Source: Mesorhizobium sp.
GTDB taxonomy: Bacteria; Pseudomonadota; Alphaproteobacteria; Rhizobiales; Rhizobiaceae
Direction of reading: 5' to 3'
Length of the DNA: 64,000 nucleotides
NCBI GenBank assembly: GCA_004020315.1
Contig: SAQG01000026.1
Span: forward strand, 26,246 to 90,245
Shown here: piece after piece, positions 49,251 to 57,983 of the stretch
How positions within the stretch are numbered: position 1 is the stretch's first letter
Layout of the letters: the number at the start of each line of letters is the position of its first letter
The notes under the pieces: model-generated
What the model saw: only the letters and a program-made list of their open reading frames with translations
The model's database searches: none
Told to the model about the DNA's origin: nothing
Made by a program: the position numbers and the translations under genes

Positions 49251-50264
49251 ATGCGCATTCGAGCCAGCGCCGCCATCTTCTTCACCATAACGACATCGGC
49301 TTTCGCCCAGGATCTCGGCGCGACCGGCTCCGGTGCAGTCTATGGCTCTCGGCTGGAGGGCTTCAGCTACGCCCATCCGGTCAAGATCCACAGCTTCACT
49401 TCGCAGCGCCAGCCCGTTGAAATGGCTTACCTCGATGTTCCAGCGCGCGGGAGGGCGAACGGCAAGACCGTCGTGCTGTTGCACGGCAAGAATTTCTGCG
49501 CCGGAACCTGGGAGGTGACCATCGACGTACTGACGAAGGCGGGATACCGCGTCATTGCGCCGGATCAGGTCGGCTTCTGCAAGTCCACTAAGCCGCAGAA
49601 ATATCAATTCTCGTTCCAGCAACTGACCACCAATACCGCTGAGCTCATTAAATCCCTCGATGTGTCACGCGTCACCCTTGTCGGCCACTCCATGGGCGGC
49701 ATGCTCGCAGCGCGCTACGCTTTGATGTTTCCTCAAACCGTAGAGCGCCTGGTGCTGGTGAATCCGATCGGTCTTGAGGACTGGCAGGCGAAAGGTGTTC
49801 CCTATGCCACCCTCGACACGGCCTATGCCAACGAACTGAAAACCAGCTTCGCCAGCATCAAGGCCTACCAGCAGCGCTTCTATTACAATGGCGACTGGAA
49901 GCCGGAGTACGACCGTTGGGTGAGCATGCTGGCTGGCATGTACGCCGGCGATGGCAAGGAGATAGTGGCGTGGAACCAGGCCCAAACCTCGGACATGGTC
50001 TTCACCCAGCCTGTGATCCACGAGTTGGGCAATATTTCCGTGCCGACAACGCTGATCATCGGGGGCAAGGATCGTACAGCCCCAGGCAGCAATCGCGCCA
50101 GCGCGGAGGTCGCAAAGACGCTCGGCCAATATCCAAAACTCGGACGCGCGGCAGCCGCGGCCATACCAATCGCGACGCTCGTTGAGTTCCCAGAGCTTGG
50201 ACATTCACCACAGGTAGAGGCACCCGGCGAGTTCCACTCAGCACTCCTGGAAGCGATAAAGTAG
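49251..50264 (+). CDS. exported alpha/beta hydrolase
   Basis: A 337-residue secreted hydrolase with a signal peptide ending TSAFAQ. The alpha/beta-hydrolase core is clear: LLHGKNFCAGTW (oxyanion), GHSMGG (nucleophile Ser elbow), GGKDRTAPG (acid) and ELGHSP (catalytic His). The fold also covers haloperoxidase- and esterase-like enzymes, so the substrate cannot be named. It appears monocistronic. Confidence 0.9.
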   Translation: MRIRASAAIFFTITTSAFAQDLGATGSGAVYGSRLEGFSYAHPVKIHSFTSQRQPVEMAYLDVPARGRANGKTVVLLHGKNFCAGTWEVTIDVLTKAGYRVIAPDQVGFCKSTKPQKYQFSFQQLTTNTAELIKSLDVSRVTLVGHSMGGMLAARYALMFPQTVERLVLVNPIGLEDWQAKGVPYATLDTAYANELKTSFASIKAYQQRFYYNGDWKPEYDRWVSMLAGMYAGDGKEIVAWNQAQTSDMVFTQPVIHELGNISVPTTLIIGGKDRTAPGSNRASAEVAKTLGQYPKLGRAAAAAIPIATLVEFPELGHSPQVEAPGEFHSALLEAIK

Positions 50265-50628
50265 CGGCCTGCCCGGACTTTAGACATTTGGGAACGCCCG
50301 TCGCGGCATTCCGCTGCCCGAAGCCACGCAGCAGTCGCAGCACCGCTCGGTGAAACCGGCGTCCACTACTACAACGACGCCCCGATCGAGATCGCCGGCT
50401 GCCCACGCATGCAGGCAATTCAGCCGTTCACCGTTCGATCACCGCGATCTAGGACATACCGCTGTGGCGACATGTCTCCAGGGCTGCCGCCGGTATCTAC
50501 CAGACGCAACGCTAAAATTGCCTCCGGTCGCCGTGGCCACCCGCAACTGGAAACCATGACGGGCGTTGCTGTGACGAACAGGATATAAGCCTATTGGCAG
50601 CAAGCTGGTTGAGGAAAGCCCCACCGTC
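50265..50628. other. 364-base gap with no convincing gene
   Basis: One frame reads LGETGVHYYNDAPIEIAG around 50340-50400, which has protein-like composition but no start or ribosome site, and it runs into nonsense-like sequence before TAA. It may be a gene relic. The end contains the ribosome site of pcm. Confidence 0.3.
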
Positions 50629-51303
50629 ATGAAGCCAATGAACGAACAACATCTCGCAGTTTTACGCCGACACATGGTCGAGATGATTGCGATCCATACC
50701 GACCTTGCAAGCGACGAACTCGGCAAGGCGGCGCTCGATGAACGGGTGATGGCAGCGATGCAGCGGGTGCCGCGCCATCTTTTCGTGCCAAGCTCGGTCG
50801 CTCCTTATGCCTATCAGGACATGCCACTGCCGATCGGCTTCGACAAAACCGTCTCGCAGCCGTTCATCGTCGCTCTCATGACTGATCTCCTTGCTCTTCA
50901 ACCGCACGAGGCGGTGCTCGAGATCGGCACTGGCCTGGGCTACCAAACCGCAATCCTCGCGGAACTCGCCGGGCACGTTTGGAGCGTCGAAATCATCGAG
51001 GAATTCGCGAGCCATGCCGAGGCTCTCCTGCAGGGCCTCGGTCTATCCAATGTCAGCATTCGTGTCGGAGACGGGTCTCGCGGCTGGCCCGAGCACGCCC
51101 CGTTCGACAAGATCCTAGTCACCGTGGCGGCTGGACGGGCGCCGCCGGCTTTGCTTGAGCAGCTCAAGCCGGGGGGCCGCCTGGTTATGCCTGTGGGGCC
51201 CGAACAAGGGCAGTTGCTGACGGTCATCGACAAGGATTCGGTAGGGCAACTGAAGACCCGCAAACTCATCCCAGTTCGGTTCAGTCGGCTCGAAACGGTC
51301 TAA
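50629..51303 (+). CDS. pcm: protein-L-isoaspartate O-methyltransferase
   Basis: A SAM-dependent repair enzyme that methylates isoaspartyl residues in damaged proteins. The 224-residue protein has the family start RVPRHLFVP, then YQDMPLPIGFDKTVSQPFIVALM (the conserved isoaspartate-binding region), the SAM motif VLEIGTGLGYQTA, and a C-terminal LKPGGRLVMPVG. In-frame ATGs are at 50629 and 50638; either would fit. Confidence 0.94.
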   Translation: MKPMNEQHLAVLRRHMVEMIAIHTDLASDELGKAALDERVMAAMQRVPRHLFVPSSVAPYAYQDMPLPIGFDKTVSQPFIVALMTDLLALQPHEAVLEIGTGLGYQTAILAELAGHVWSVEIIEEFASHAEALLQGLGLSNVSIRVGDGSRGWPEHAPFDKILVTVAAGRAPPALLEQLKPGGRLVMPVGPEQGQLLTVIDKDSVGQLKTRKLIPVRFSRLETV

Positions 51304-51366
51304 TGAGGGTGCGGACATCGGGCCCGCAGGGTCAGCAACTTCGCTATGGCCATGGGATTCGCCGTC

Positions 51367-51993
51367 TCACGGCTGCTTCGCGTCCGCTCGTTTGAGCATC
51401 GCAAATGCGCGATTGATCCGTTGCAGCGCTGTGGCGTTTGCCAGCAGTGCATAAAGCGCGAACCCGCCCGTGAGAATCCAGGGCGAAGCGGCGCCCATGG
51501 CGATCGCGATTCCGTCGGCGACCAATAGCACGCAAATCAACACCAGGCGTTCCATCCGTTCGAAGAAATCCGGCCACGCCTGGTTTTCTATGGGGATTTC
51601 GATCGCCGTCCGCGCCTTGGCGTAGCTGGTGAGGATTCCGCCGGCGAACGCGATCATTGCGATCGCCCACAGATCGGCGACCCAGCCTATTGCCGCAAAC
51701 ACGGCAAGTTCCTGATACCGGTCGGCCATCGCGTCGAAATAACCACCGGCCTTGGTGCTCATATGTCTCCGACGGGCAACCGCGCCGTCAAGCGCGTCGA
51801 AGGTGAAGGCCAACGCGAGGCAAAGGCCAAAGGCAAGGCTTGACTGGTGGTACACATAGGCGGCGCACGACAGGGCGACGAGCACCAGCCCGCCGGCTGT
51901 AACCTGATTCGGGGTCATGCCGATCCCGATCAGCGGAGAAGCGGCGTGCTCCCATAGCGGGTCGATACGACGTTTCATGAGACCGGCGATCAT
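51367..51993 (-). CDS. CDP-alcohol phosphatidyltransferase family protein
   Basis: A 208-residue inner-membrane enzyme of phospholipid synthesis with about six helices. The signature D-x2-DG-x2-AR-x8-G-x3-D-x3-D is present as DALDGAVARR ... GGYFDAMADRY. The alcohol substrate (glycerol-3-phosphate, inositol or other) cannot be told from sequence. It is divergent from the PgpA-like gene, so the two may act in one phosphatidylglycerol-type branch. Confidence 0.9.
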   Translation of the reverse strand: MIAGLMKRRIDPLWEHAASPLIGIGMTPNQVTAGGLVLVALSCAAYVYHQSSLAFGLCLALAFTFDALDGAVARRRHMSTKAGGYFDAMADRYQELAVFAAIGWVADLWAIAMIAFAGGILTSYAKARTAIEIPIENQAWPDFFERMERLVLICVLLVADGIAIAMGAASPWILTGGFALYALLANATALQRINRAFAMLKRADAKQP

Positions 51994-52345
51994 GATGACT
52001 TGGCTCCTCTGATGATGTCGTTCCGCGAAGCTTAACCGGCAAATTGTGGGTTCGTTCCAGCCCGTCGGCGCCGATCGAGGTGGTCAGCCCGGCCGAGATC
52101 GGATCAGGCCTCTTCCCGGCTCAAGTCTTTGGCGAATGCGCCCAATGGATTAAGGTAGTCAGAGAACTGTCAAGCTGAAACACAAAAGCTCCGGTCGCTG
52201 CGATAACCCTCCGATGTTGTTTCGAAGTTTTTGCAATGCCCCTTGTGTCCGCCGTCGCAAATCGACTGGCGGTCTAGCGGCAGTAACCCGAAAGATGTGA
52301 TTATAATGCCTATTTACAATTCACGGGGAAGCCGCCCGAAACTCG
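51994..52345. other. 352-base divergent promoter gap
   Basis: A gap between the two phospholipid genes, presumably with both promoters. I found no ORF, hairpin or known operator in it; the 60 bases before pgpA are AT-richer (GATTATAATGCC), which could be a -10-like element. Confidence 0.4.
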
Positions 52346-52819
52346 ATGCGTAAATTTCTGCCCAAGTTCGCTTACCTGCTCGCGACCTCGGCCGGCGCAG
52401 GATTATCTCCGTTATGGCCGGGCACGGGCGGCGCGGCTGTTGGAGTGGTTCTTGCCGCGATGCTGATACCTGCATCGCCTTGGCTGATCGTGGTTGTCTA
52501 CATGGCCGTATTCGCCGTGGGCGTATGGGCGTCGTCGCATGTCGTCTCCCGTACCGGAACGGAGGATCCGCAGATCGTCGTCATTGACGAGACCTTCGGT
52601 ACCGCCGCAACACTTTCCATGCTGCCGCTCGACCCGGTCTGGTGGGCAGCAGGTTTCCTTGCTTTCCGGTTTTTCGATGTTGTCAAACCCTGGCCCATCC
52701 GCGTCATGCATGACAAGGTAAGGGGTGGTCTCGGCATCATGCTGGACGACGCGGCTGCGGCTGTGTTCGCCGCGGCGTCGCTGCTCCTGCTGAACGATTT
52801 GATTCAACGTTTGTCATAA
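52346..52819 (+). CDS. pgpA: phosphatidylglycerophosphatase A-like protein
   Basis: A 157-residue membrane phosphatase that would convert phosphatidylglycerol phosphate to phosphatidylglycerol. The family pattern is seen: AGLSPLWPGTGG near the start, an acidic pair in VVIDETFG (canonical VxDExxG), FRFFDVVKPWPI and the ending GIMLDDAAAAVFAA. Four hydrophobic helices. Confidence 0.88.
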   Translation: MRKFLPKFAYLLATSAGAGLSPLWPGTGGAAVGVVLAAMLIPASPWLIVVVYMAVFAVGVWASSHVVSRTGTEDPQIVVIDETFGTAATLSMLPLDPVWWAAGFLAFRFFDVVKPWPIRVMHDKVRGGLGIMLDDAAAAVFAAASLLLLNDLIQRLS

Positions 52820-52981
52820 GGGCGACATTTCAGTTTTCACCTGCCACAGTCGCGAGCTCGAGGCGGCGAATGGGATGAAACGAGGACAATCGACAGGCAT
52901 CCCTCAGTCCTCGCACAGCCGCCGCCAATCCGCTGCCACGTGGCTCAGGCACCTCTCCACTAAAAATTTGCCAAAGCCGTG

Positions 52982-53674
52982 CTAGGCCGCAGCACCGCGC
53001 GGCCGCGCCAAATCATTCGTTCCCTCCGGGTCCGGCGCTTGGCCATAGCTCATCTTTTTCATCTGCTCGATCACCCGCGCCATCTCCTCGTCGGAAAGGA
53101 CCGGCGGCTCGCCAAGGGTGAGTGCCTGGACATACATGCGCGAGAGGGTTTCGACCTCGTTCGCCAGCCACAACGCGGCTTCCATGGTTTTGCCGAGCGA
53201 AATCTGCCCGTGCTGGCCGAGCAAGCAGGCGAGTCGATCCTTGAGTGCAACCAAGGCATTGTCGGACAAGGCCTGCGTGCCAAAGGTTGCGTATTCCGCG
53301 CAGCGGATCGTTGTGCCGCCAGCCACTCCTGTCATGTAGTGGAAGCTCGGGATCGTCTTGTGATGGCAGGCCAGGGTCGTGGCGTAGAGCGAGTGGCAAT
53401 GCAGGACGACATTGATCTCCTGCCGCTCCCTCAAAATGTCACGGTGGAAGCGCCACTCCGAGGAGGGCCGTCGGCCGACATAAGTCCCGTCAAAGCCCAT
53501 CTCGACGATGTCTTCGGGCGTCATCGTTTCGTAGGGCAGCGACGAAGGCGTGATCAGGAAACCGTCGCTGGAGCGCACCGACAGGTTGCCGGCATTGCCC
53601 TGGTTGATACCGCTGGAGTTCATCCGGCGGCAAACATCCACCATCTCGCGGCGCAGAGCGCTGTCGTCAGTCAT
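52982..53674 (-). CDS. class II aldolase/adducin family protein (FucA-like)
   Basis: A zinc-dependent aldolase of the L-fuculose/L-rhamnulose-1-phosphate type, 230 residues. Zinc ligands appear as HCHS and GQHGQ, and the catalytic Glu in PSSEWRFH. The SVRSSDGFLITPSS segment binds phosphate. ATG 53674 overlaps the kinase stop as ATGA and has AAAGGAA upstream; the longer frame to 53737 is rejected. It is the last gene of the leftward sugar operon and would split the phosphorylated ketose into DHAP or a similar triose and an aldehyde. Confidence 0.9.
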   Translation of the reverse strand: MTDDSALRREMVDVCRRMNSSGINQGNAGNLSVRSSDGFLITPSSLPYETMTPEDIVEMGFDGTYVGRRPSSEWRFHRDILRERQEINVVLHCHSLYATTLACHHKTIPSFHYMTGVAGGTTIRCAEYATFGTQALSDNALVALKDRLACLLGQHGQISLGKTMEAALWLANEVETLSRMYVQALTLGEPPVLSDEEMARVIEQMKKMSYGQAPDPEGTNDLARPRGAAA

Positions 53675-55131
53675 CGATCGTTCCTTTTGCTGGTCTTGCC
53701 CTGTTGCAAGTTGTTTCGCTTCGCCAGTTCGCGCCACCGCCGTGCATAGGCTGCGAGCGCCTCACGAACGCCGGCAAAGGCGGCCGGCAGGCTGAGTGCG
53801 ATCGGAGCCGGCGTGTCACGAGTTTCATGTTCGCCAAGTAACGCCGCACCCGAAGCGGTGCCATAGGAGTCGAGGTTGTAGACCGTTTCGGCGTTTGGCC
53901 GCAGCGCGGCAACCAGCGTGGCGTAGAGCGGATCCCTCAGGAAGGTGCCATCCAATGCAACCAACCCGTCTTCGTTCAGCGCATCGATACATTCGGTCGT
54001 CAACAGCGCGGCATCGAGCACTGCCAGCGCCTTGCGCTCAGCAGGGGTTTCTGCGGGCGGCCCTTCAAACCGACCGCGCCCAGCGCTGCCGGGAAACAGG
54101 CCGTCATCGTCGCCGAACGACGGCAATGCGAAAGTGCCCCGCTCAATCAACAAGCTGACCAGCGCAGCGTCGGCCGCACTTCCTTCTTGCCCCTGCCCTG
54201 CCACATGACTGAACTCTCGTCCGCCCATGGTCAAAACGCCGCCGACCGGGCGTCCTGTCACGTCGCTGTTCAGCACCATTCCGCGATTTTCATCGAGTTG
54301 GTCGAGAGGTGTCGCCGCGCACATTCCGACAATCCAGGTTCCGGTAGAGATCACGCAGGCGTCGCGCATGCCTGCCGCCTGGTAGCGGTAGAGATTCAGG
54401 CTGCTGTCGTGGCCGCCGGTCAGGACAGACAGGTTTTCCGGTATGCCGTGCCTGCGCGCCAGATCGTGCCGGATTGGCCCCAATGTCTCCCAGGCCGGAT
54501 GGAATGGTGGCATGAGGCGCGTCCACCCCTGCCGCGCCACAATGGGCGACCACTGCTTGCGCACGTTGTTCCACAGATGTGATTGCGCCGAGAGGATCGT
54601 CGTTTCGGCCGATGGTACGCCTGACAGCCGCCAGGCCCAATACTGGGGCAAGCCCAGATACCAACTAGCCTGAGCGACGCGCTCCGGATCAACCTGCTGC
54701 ATCCAGTACAGCTGGCGCGCCTGGTGGGCGGCCTTCAGCATGATCGAGCTGCCGCGATCGAAGAAATCGCCCGAAAGCGGCGCGTAGCCGTCGCGTATTG
54801 CAGGCGGCAGGTCCTGCTCATAATCAATCATCGGCAAGGCGCAAGTCTCGTCGGGATCTGCGTTCACCAGAACACCCGCAGAGCCATGTCCCGTGCCGAC
54901 CACTTTTTCCAACGGATGATGACGGCACAAAGTGGCGAGCGAGCCGAACAGCCAGTCGCTGATGCCCTTGAGATCGTGCTGCCGCCAAGGTGGACCGGGC
55001 CGCACTTCGTTGTGGACAGAGAGGCTCTCCACGAGCACGCCGTCGAGCGTCATCGCGGAGAGCTTTATGTTGGTCTTGCCGACATCGAAGACGGCGATCC
55101 TCGCGCCGCCCGCCTTCTGCCCGTCACCCAT
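53671..55131 (-). CDS. FGGY-family carbohydrate kinase
   Basis: A 486-residue cytosolic sugar kinase. The N-terminal phosphate loop is DVGKTNIKLSAM, and further ATPase-core features are GGHDSSLNLYRY, VISTGTWIVGM and DGTFLRDPLYATLV. FGGY enzymes phosphorylate ketoses such as L-rhamnulose, L-fuculose, xylulose or ribulose. Here it lies between the epimerase and the aldolase, so it probably phosphorylates the epimerised ketose. The start ATG 55131 is four bases from the epimerase stop. Confidence 0.9.
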   Translation of the reverse strand: MGDGQKAGGARIAVFDVGKTNIKLSAMTLDGVLVESLSVHNEVRPGPPWRQHDLKGISDWLFGSLATLCRHHPLEKVVGTGHGSAGVLVNADPDETCALPMIDYEQDLPPAIRDGYAPLSGDFFDRGSSIMLKAAHQARQLYWMQQVDPERVAQASWYLGLPQYWAWRLSGVPSAETTILSAQSHLWNNVRKQWSPIVARQGWTRLMPPFHPAWETLGPIRHDLARRHGIPENLSVLTGGHDSSLNLYRYQAAGMRDACVISTGTWIVGMCAATPLDQLDENRGMVLNSDVTGRPVGGVLTMGGREFSHVAGQGQEGSAADAALVSLLIERGTFALPSFGDDDGLFPGSAGRGRFEGPPAETPAERKALAVLDAALLTTECIDALNEDGLVALDGTFLRDPLYATLVAALRPNAETVYNLDSYGTASGAALLGEHETRDTPAPIALSLPAAFAGVREALAAYARRWRELAKRNNLQQGKTSKRNDR

Positions 55132-55135
55132 CGTC

Positions 55136-55993
55136 TCAGATCAGACCGTATTGGCGAGCCTTGTTGCGCAGGAACGGCAAGCCATTGCCCATCACTTCGG
55201 CCTCGTCCTTGGCGACTGGCCGCCAGACTGAGAGACCGTAGGAGACTTCCGGCGGCATGTTGATGAAGCTTTCCATGGCAAGTCCGCCCTTGAAGCCAAT
55301 CGCCGCCAGCGTCGCGTAGATCTCGTCCCACGGGCAGTTGCCTGTGCCTGGTGTGCCGCGATCGCTCTCGGACAAGTGGATATATTTCAGGTGGTCGCGG
55401 GCGGCCAGAATGCCGTTGGCGGCCCCCTTCTCCTCGATGTTCATGTGGTAGGTGTCGAGATGAACAAAGATGTTGTCGGCCCCGATTTTCTCGACCATCC
55501 AGACAGCCTGCGCACCAGTGTTGATCAAATGGTTCTCGTAGCGGTTCACCGCCTCGATTCCGAGCTCGATGCCGCGCTTTTTGGCGTGCTTGGCGGCGAC
55601 GGTCAGCACATGCGCGATGTTGTCGTATTCCTTTTCGGTCGGTGGCAGGCCGGTGCGTTCGCCGATGCCGCCGAAAATCACACCGGAAAGCGCCAGCGCG
55701 CCCATTTCCGAAGTCTTGTCGATGGCCACTTCGAGATGTTCGATGGCGGCATCCGGCCGCACCGAAGCCCAGGCACGCTCCGGCAGGCCGAGCGAACAAA
55801 CGGCAGGAAGATTGTGCTTTTCGAGCAAGGCGCGTGTATGCGCGGCATCGACCGCCGGCGCGTTCAGAAGCGCGATCTCGATAAAGTCCATTCCGTAATT
55901 GACTGAAGCCGCGATCGCCTTCTCCGCGCCGGCCCGGTCCCAGTTCATCGTCCACATCGAGGTGTGGACCCCAAAACCATGCATCTCACTCAT
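55136..55993 (-). CDS. sugar phosphate isomerase/epimerase (ketose 3-epimerase-like)
   Basis: A 285-residue TIM-barrel epimerase. Catalytic pattern like D-tagatose/D-psicose 3-epimerase: Glu in LGIEAVNRYE, Asp/His in HLDTYHMN, His in YIHLSESDRG, and Glu in LAMESF. ATG 55993 overlaps the permease stop as ATGA, which favours it; ATG 55984 is a better-spaced alternative. In the operon it would convert the imported sugar to the ketose form used by the kinase. Confidence 0.88.
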   Translation of the reverse strand: MSEMHGFGVHTSMWTMNWDRAGAEKAIAASVNYGMDFIEIALLNAPAVDAAHTRALLEKHNLPAVCSLGLPERAWASVRPDAAIEHLEVAIDKTSEMGALALSGVIFGGIGERTGLPPTEKEYDNIAHVLTVAAKHAKKRGIELGIEAVNRYENHLINTGAQAVWMVEKIGADNIFVHLDTYHMNIEEKGAANGILAARDHLKYIHLSESDRGTPGTGNCPWDEIYATLAAIGFKGGLAMESFINMPPEVSYGLSVWRPVAKDEAEVMGNGLPFLRNKARQYGLI

Positions 55994-56985
55994 CCTTTGT
56001 TTGTGTTTAAGAATTTGAGGCGCCCGGCAAGCCAGCGCAGGATCATCACAGTGATCATCAAAATGCCCCATACCGCCGTTGCTAGATGCTGGTTTGCGCC
56101 CATCAGATTGAGTCCCGAGGACAGAAGCTGAAGAACGACCAGCGCAACGAAGACCGGGATCACCCGACCGAAGCCGCCGAACGGATTGACCCCGCCGAGA
56201 AAGCAGGCAAGCACGGTGATCAGCAGGTAAGACTCGCCGTGGCCGACACGCACCGAATTGAAGCGCGCCAGCATGATGATGCCGGCGACCGCGCACATCG
56301 CTCCGGACAGTGTGTAGACGAGAACCTGCACCTTGCGCGTGTTGATGCCGGAATAACGCGTGGCCTCGATGTTGGAGCCGATCATGTAGGTGTTGAAGCC
56401 TAGCTTCATGCGCGTCAGCAGGACATGCCAGATCAGCACGCAAGCGATGAAGATGAGCAACGGCACCGGGATGCCAAAGATCGAACCGTAGCCGATCGCC
56501 GCGAGGAAGCCGGGAATGCCGGACACGTCGCCGCCGCGCGTCAGGAATTCGCCGAGACCGCGCAGGAAGATCATCATCGACAGCGAGACCAGGATCGGGT
56601 GAGCCTTGGTGTAGGCGATGACGAGCCCCATGATCAGTCCACTCAGCGCTCCGACCGCGATGGCCAGGACCGAGCCGAGGACAAAGGCGCCGAAGCCGGC
56701 GTCGACGCCTCCCTGGCTTTGCAGCACCCAAGCCAGGGTCAGGCCGGCCATGTTGGCCGTGAAGGTGATGGCCAGATTCAAGCCGCCGGTCAGGATCGGC
56801 AGCAGCATGGCAAGTGTGAGGAGGCCGAGTTCCGGCAGCTGGAAGGCCACCGATCCAAAGGTGGCACGGGAGAAGAAGTTCGGCGCGGCAAAGCCGAACA
56901 CGACCATGACCGCTACGAACGCGGCAAGCGGACCTGCGAGTTCCGGGCCGAGCGCGTTGCGGGCGCGTTCAATCAAAACCGTCAT
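55990..56985 (-). CDS. ABC sugar transporter permease (RbsC-like), second
   Basis: A 331-residue inner-membrane permease of the BPD_transp_2 (ribose/xylose) type with about ten helices, including the ALSGLIMGLVIAYTKAHPILVSL region and the terminal SGLNLMGANQHL segment typical of RbsC-like proteins. It pairs with the next permease as a heterodimer. Its ATG overlaps the upstream permease stop. Confidence 0.93.
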   Translation of the reverse strand: MTVLIERARNALGPELAGPLAAFVAVMVVFGFAAPNFFSRATFGSVAFQLPELGLLTLAMLLPILTGGLNLAITFTANMAGLTLAWVLQSQGGVDAGFGAFVLGSVLAIAVGALSGLIMGLVIAYTKAHPILVSLSMMIFLRGLGEFLTRGGDVSGIPGFLAAIGYGSIFGIPVPLLIFIACVLIWHVLLTRMKLGFNTYMIGSNIEATRYSGINTRKVQVLVYTLSGAMCAVAGIIMLARFNSVRVGHGESYLLITVLACFLGGVNPFGGFGRVIPVFVALVVLQLLSSGLNLMGANQHLATAVWGILMITVMILRWLAGRLKFLNTNKG

Positions 56986-57983
56986 GAAGGCACCCGTCGG
57001 CTTTTCAGGAATGGCAGCAGGCGTTCGATGCTGGTGTTCGACAAGGTGATGGCGGCAAGAATGATGGCGCCGACAATCATCTTGAACGCGAAAGGCGACA
57101 CACCCATCAAATTAAGTCCGTTCTGGGTGATCGAGACCAACAGAACGCCCAGAATGCAGCCGAGCACGCTGCCTTTGCCGCCGCCGAGCCGCGCACCGCC
57201 GAGAACCACGGCTGCCAGGACGTCGAGTTCGCGCCCATAAAGGGCGTTCGGCACCACTTCCTGTGCGTAATGCGCTTGGACGAGACCGGCGATGCCCGCC
57301 ATCAGGCCCAGCCAGCCGAAGGCGATAAATTGCATGGCACCGATATTGATGCCGAAGCGGCGCGCGCCCTCCGGATTGTCGCCAAATGCGTAGAGCTGGC
57401 GCCCAGTGGTGGTGCGCGTGATCAACGCCCAGGTAGCGAACACGCAGATCGCCATAATGAGCACAGGTAGGGTGATCTCCGCCCAGGTCCCGTCAGCCAT
57501 CTCCCGCTCGAACAGCACGACGCGGGTGGTGAGCCAGTCCGGCAGGTTGTAGATCGACACGCCGCCTGTGAAGAACATCAGCAAGCCGAAGAAAATATTG
57601 AAGGTCGAAATCGTGGCGACGATCGAGATGATCCTGAACCCGTGGATCAGGAAGGCGTTGATGCAGCCCAACACGACGCCCAGTGCGCCAGCGATGATGA
57701 GGCCGATAATCCAATTGCCACCGCCGACCCATCCGAGGACGGTCGCCGTCAGATATTGCACAACGGAGGCAGCAACCGCGAAGGAAATGTCAATGCCGCC
57801 GGCAATCAGCACGACGAGCAGGCCGACGGCGAAGATGATGTTGACCGAGCTGGTGTTTAGAAGGTCAAACGCGTTGCCGAGGGTGAAGAACCGGTCTGTC
57901 GCAAACGAGAGGAAGACGCAGATGACTGCGATTACGGCCAGCAAAGCCAGTTCCGTTGCGTGGGAGCGGACAAACCTACGCAT
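56982..57983 (-). CDS. ABC sugar transporter permease (RbsC-like), first
   Basis: A 333-residue permease starting MRRFVRSHATELALLAV. Conserved features: VVLIAGGIDISFAVAASV (typical IDLSVG box, here IDISFA), FLIHGFRIISIVATISTF and GSVLGCILGVLLVS. The ORF extends to 58067, but ATG 57983 gives the family-length protein and overlaps the ATPase stop by eight bases. Confidence 0.93.
   Translation of the reverse strand: MRRFVRSHATELALLAVIAVICVFLSFATDRFFTLGNAFDLLNTSSVNIIFAVGLLVVLIAGGIDISFAVAASVVQYLTATVLGWVGGGNWIIGLIIAGALGVVLGCINAFLIHGFRIISIVATISTFNIFFGLLMFFTGGVSIYNLPDWLTTRVVLFEREMADGTWAEITLPVLIMAICVFATWALITRTTTGRQLYAFGDNPEGARRFGINIGAMQFIAFGWLGLMAGIAGLVQAHYAQEVVPNALYGRELDVLAAVVLGGARLGGGKGSVLGCILGVLLVSITQNGLNLMGVSPFAFKMIVGAIILAAITLSNTSIERLLPFLKSRRVPS

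Noticed and set aside
55994..56731. upstream extension of the epimerase frame
   Set aside because: Lies inside the permease gene in another frame and has no epimerase-like sequence.
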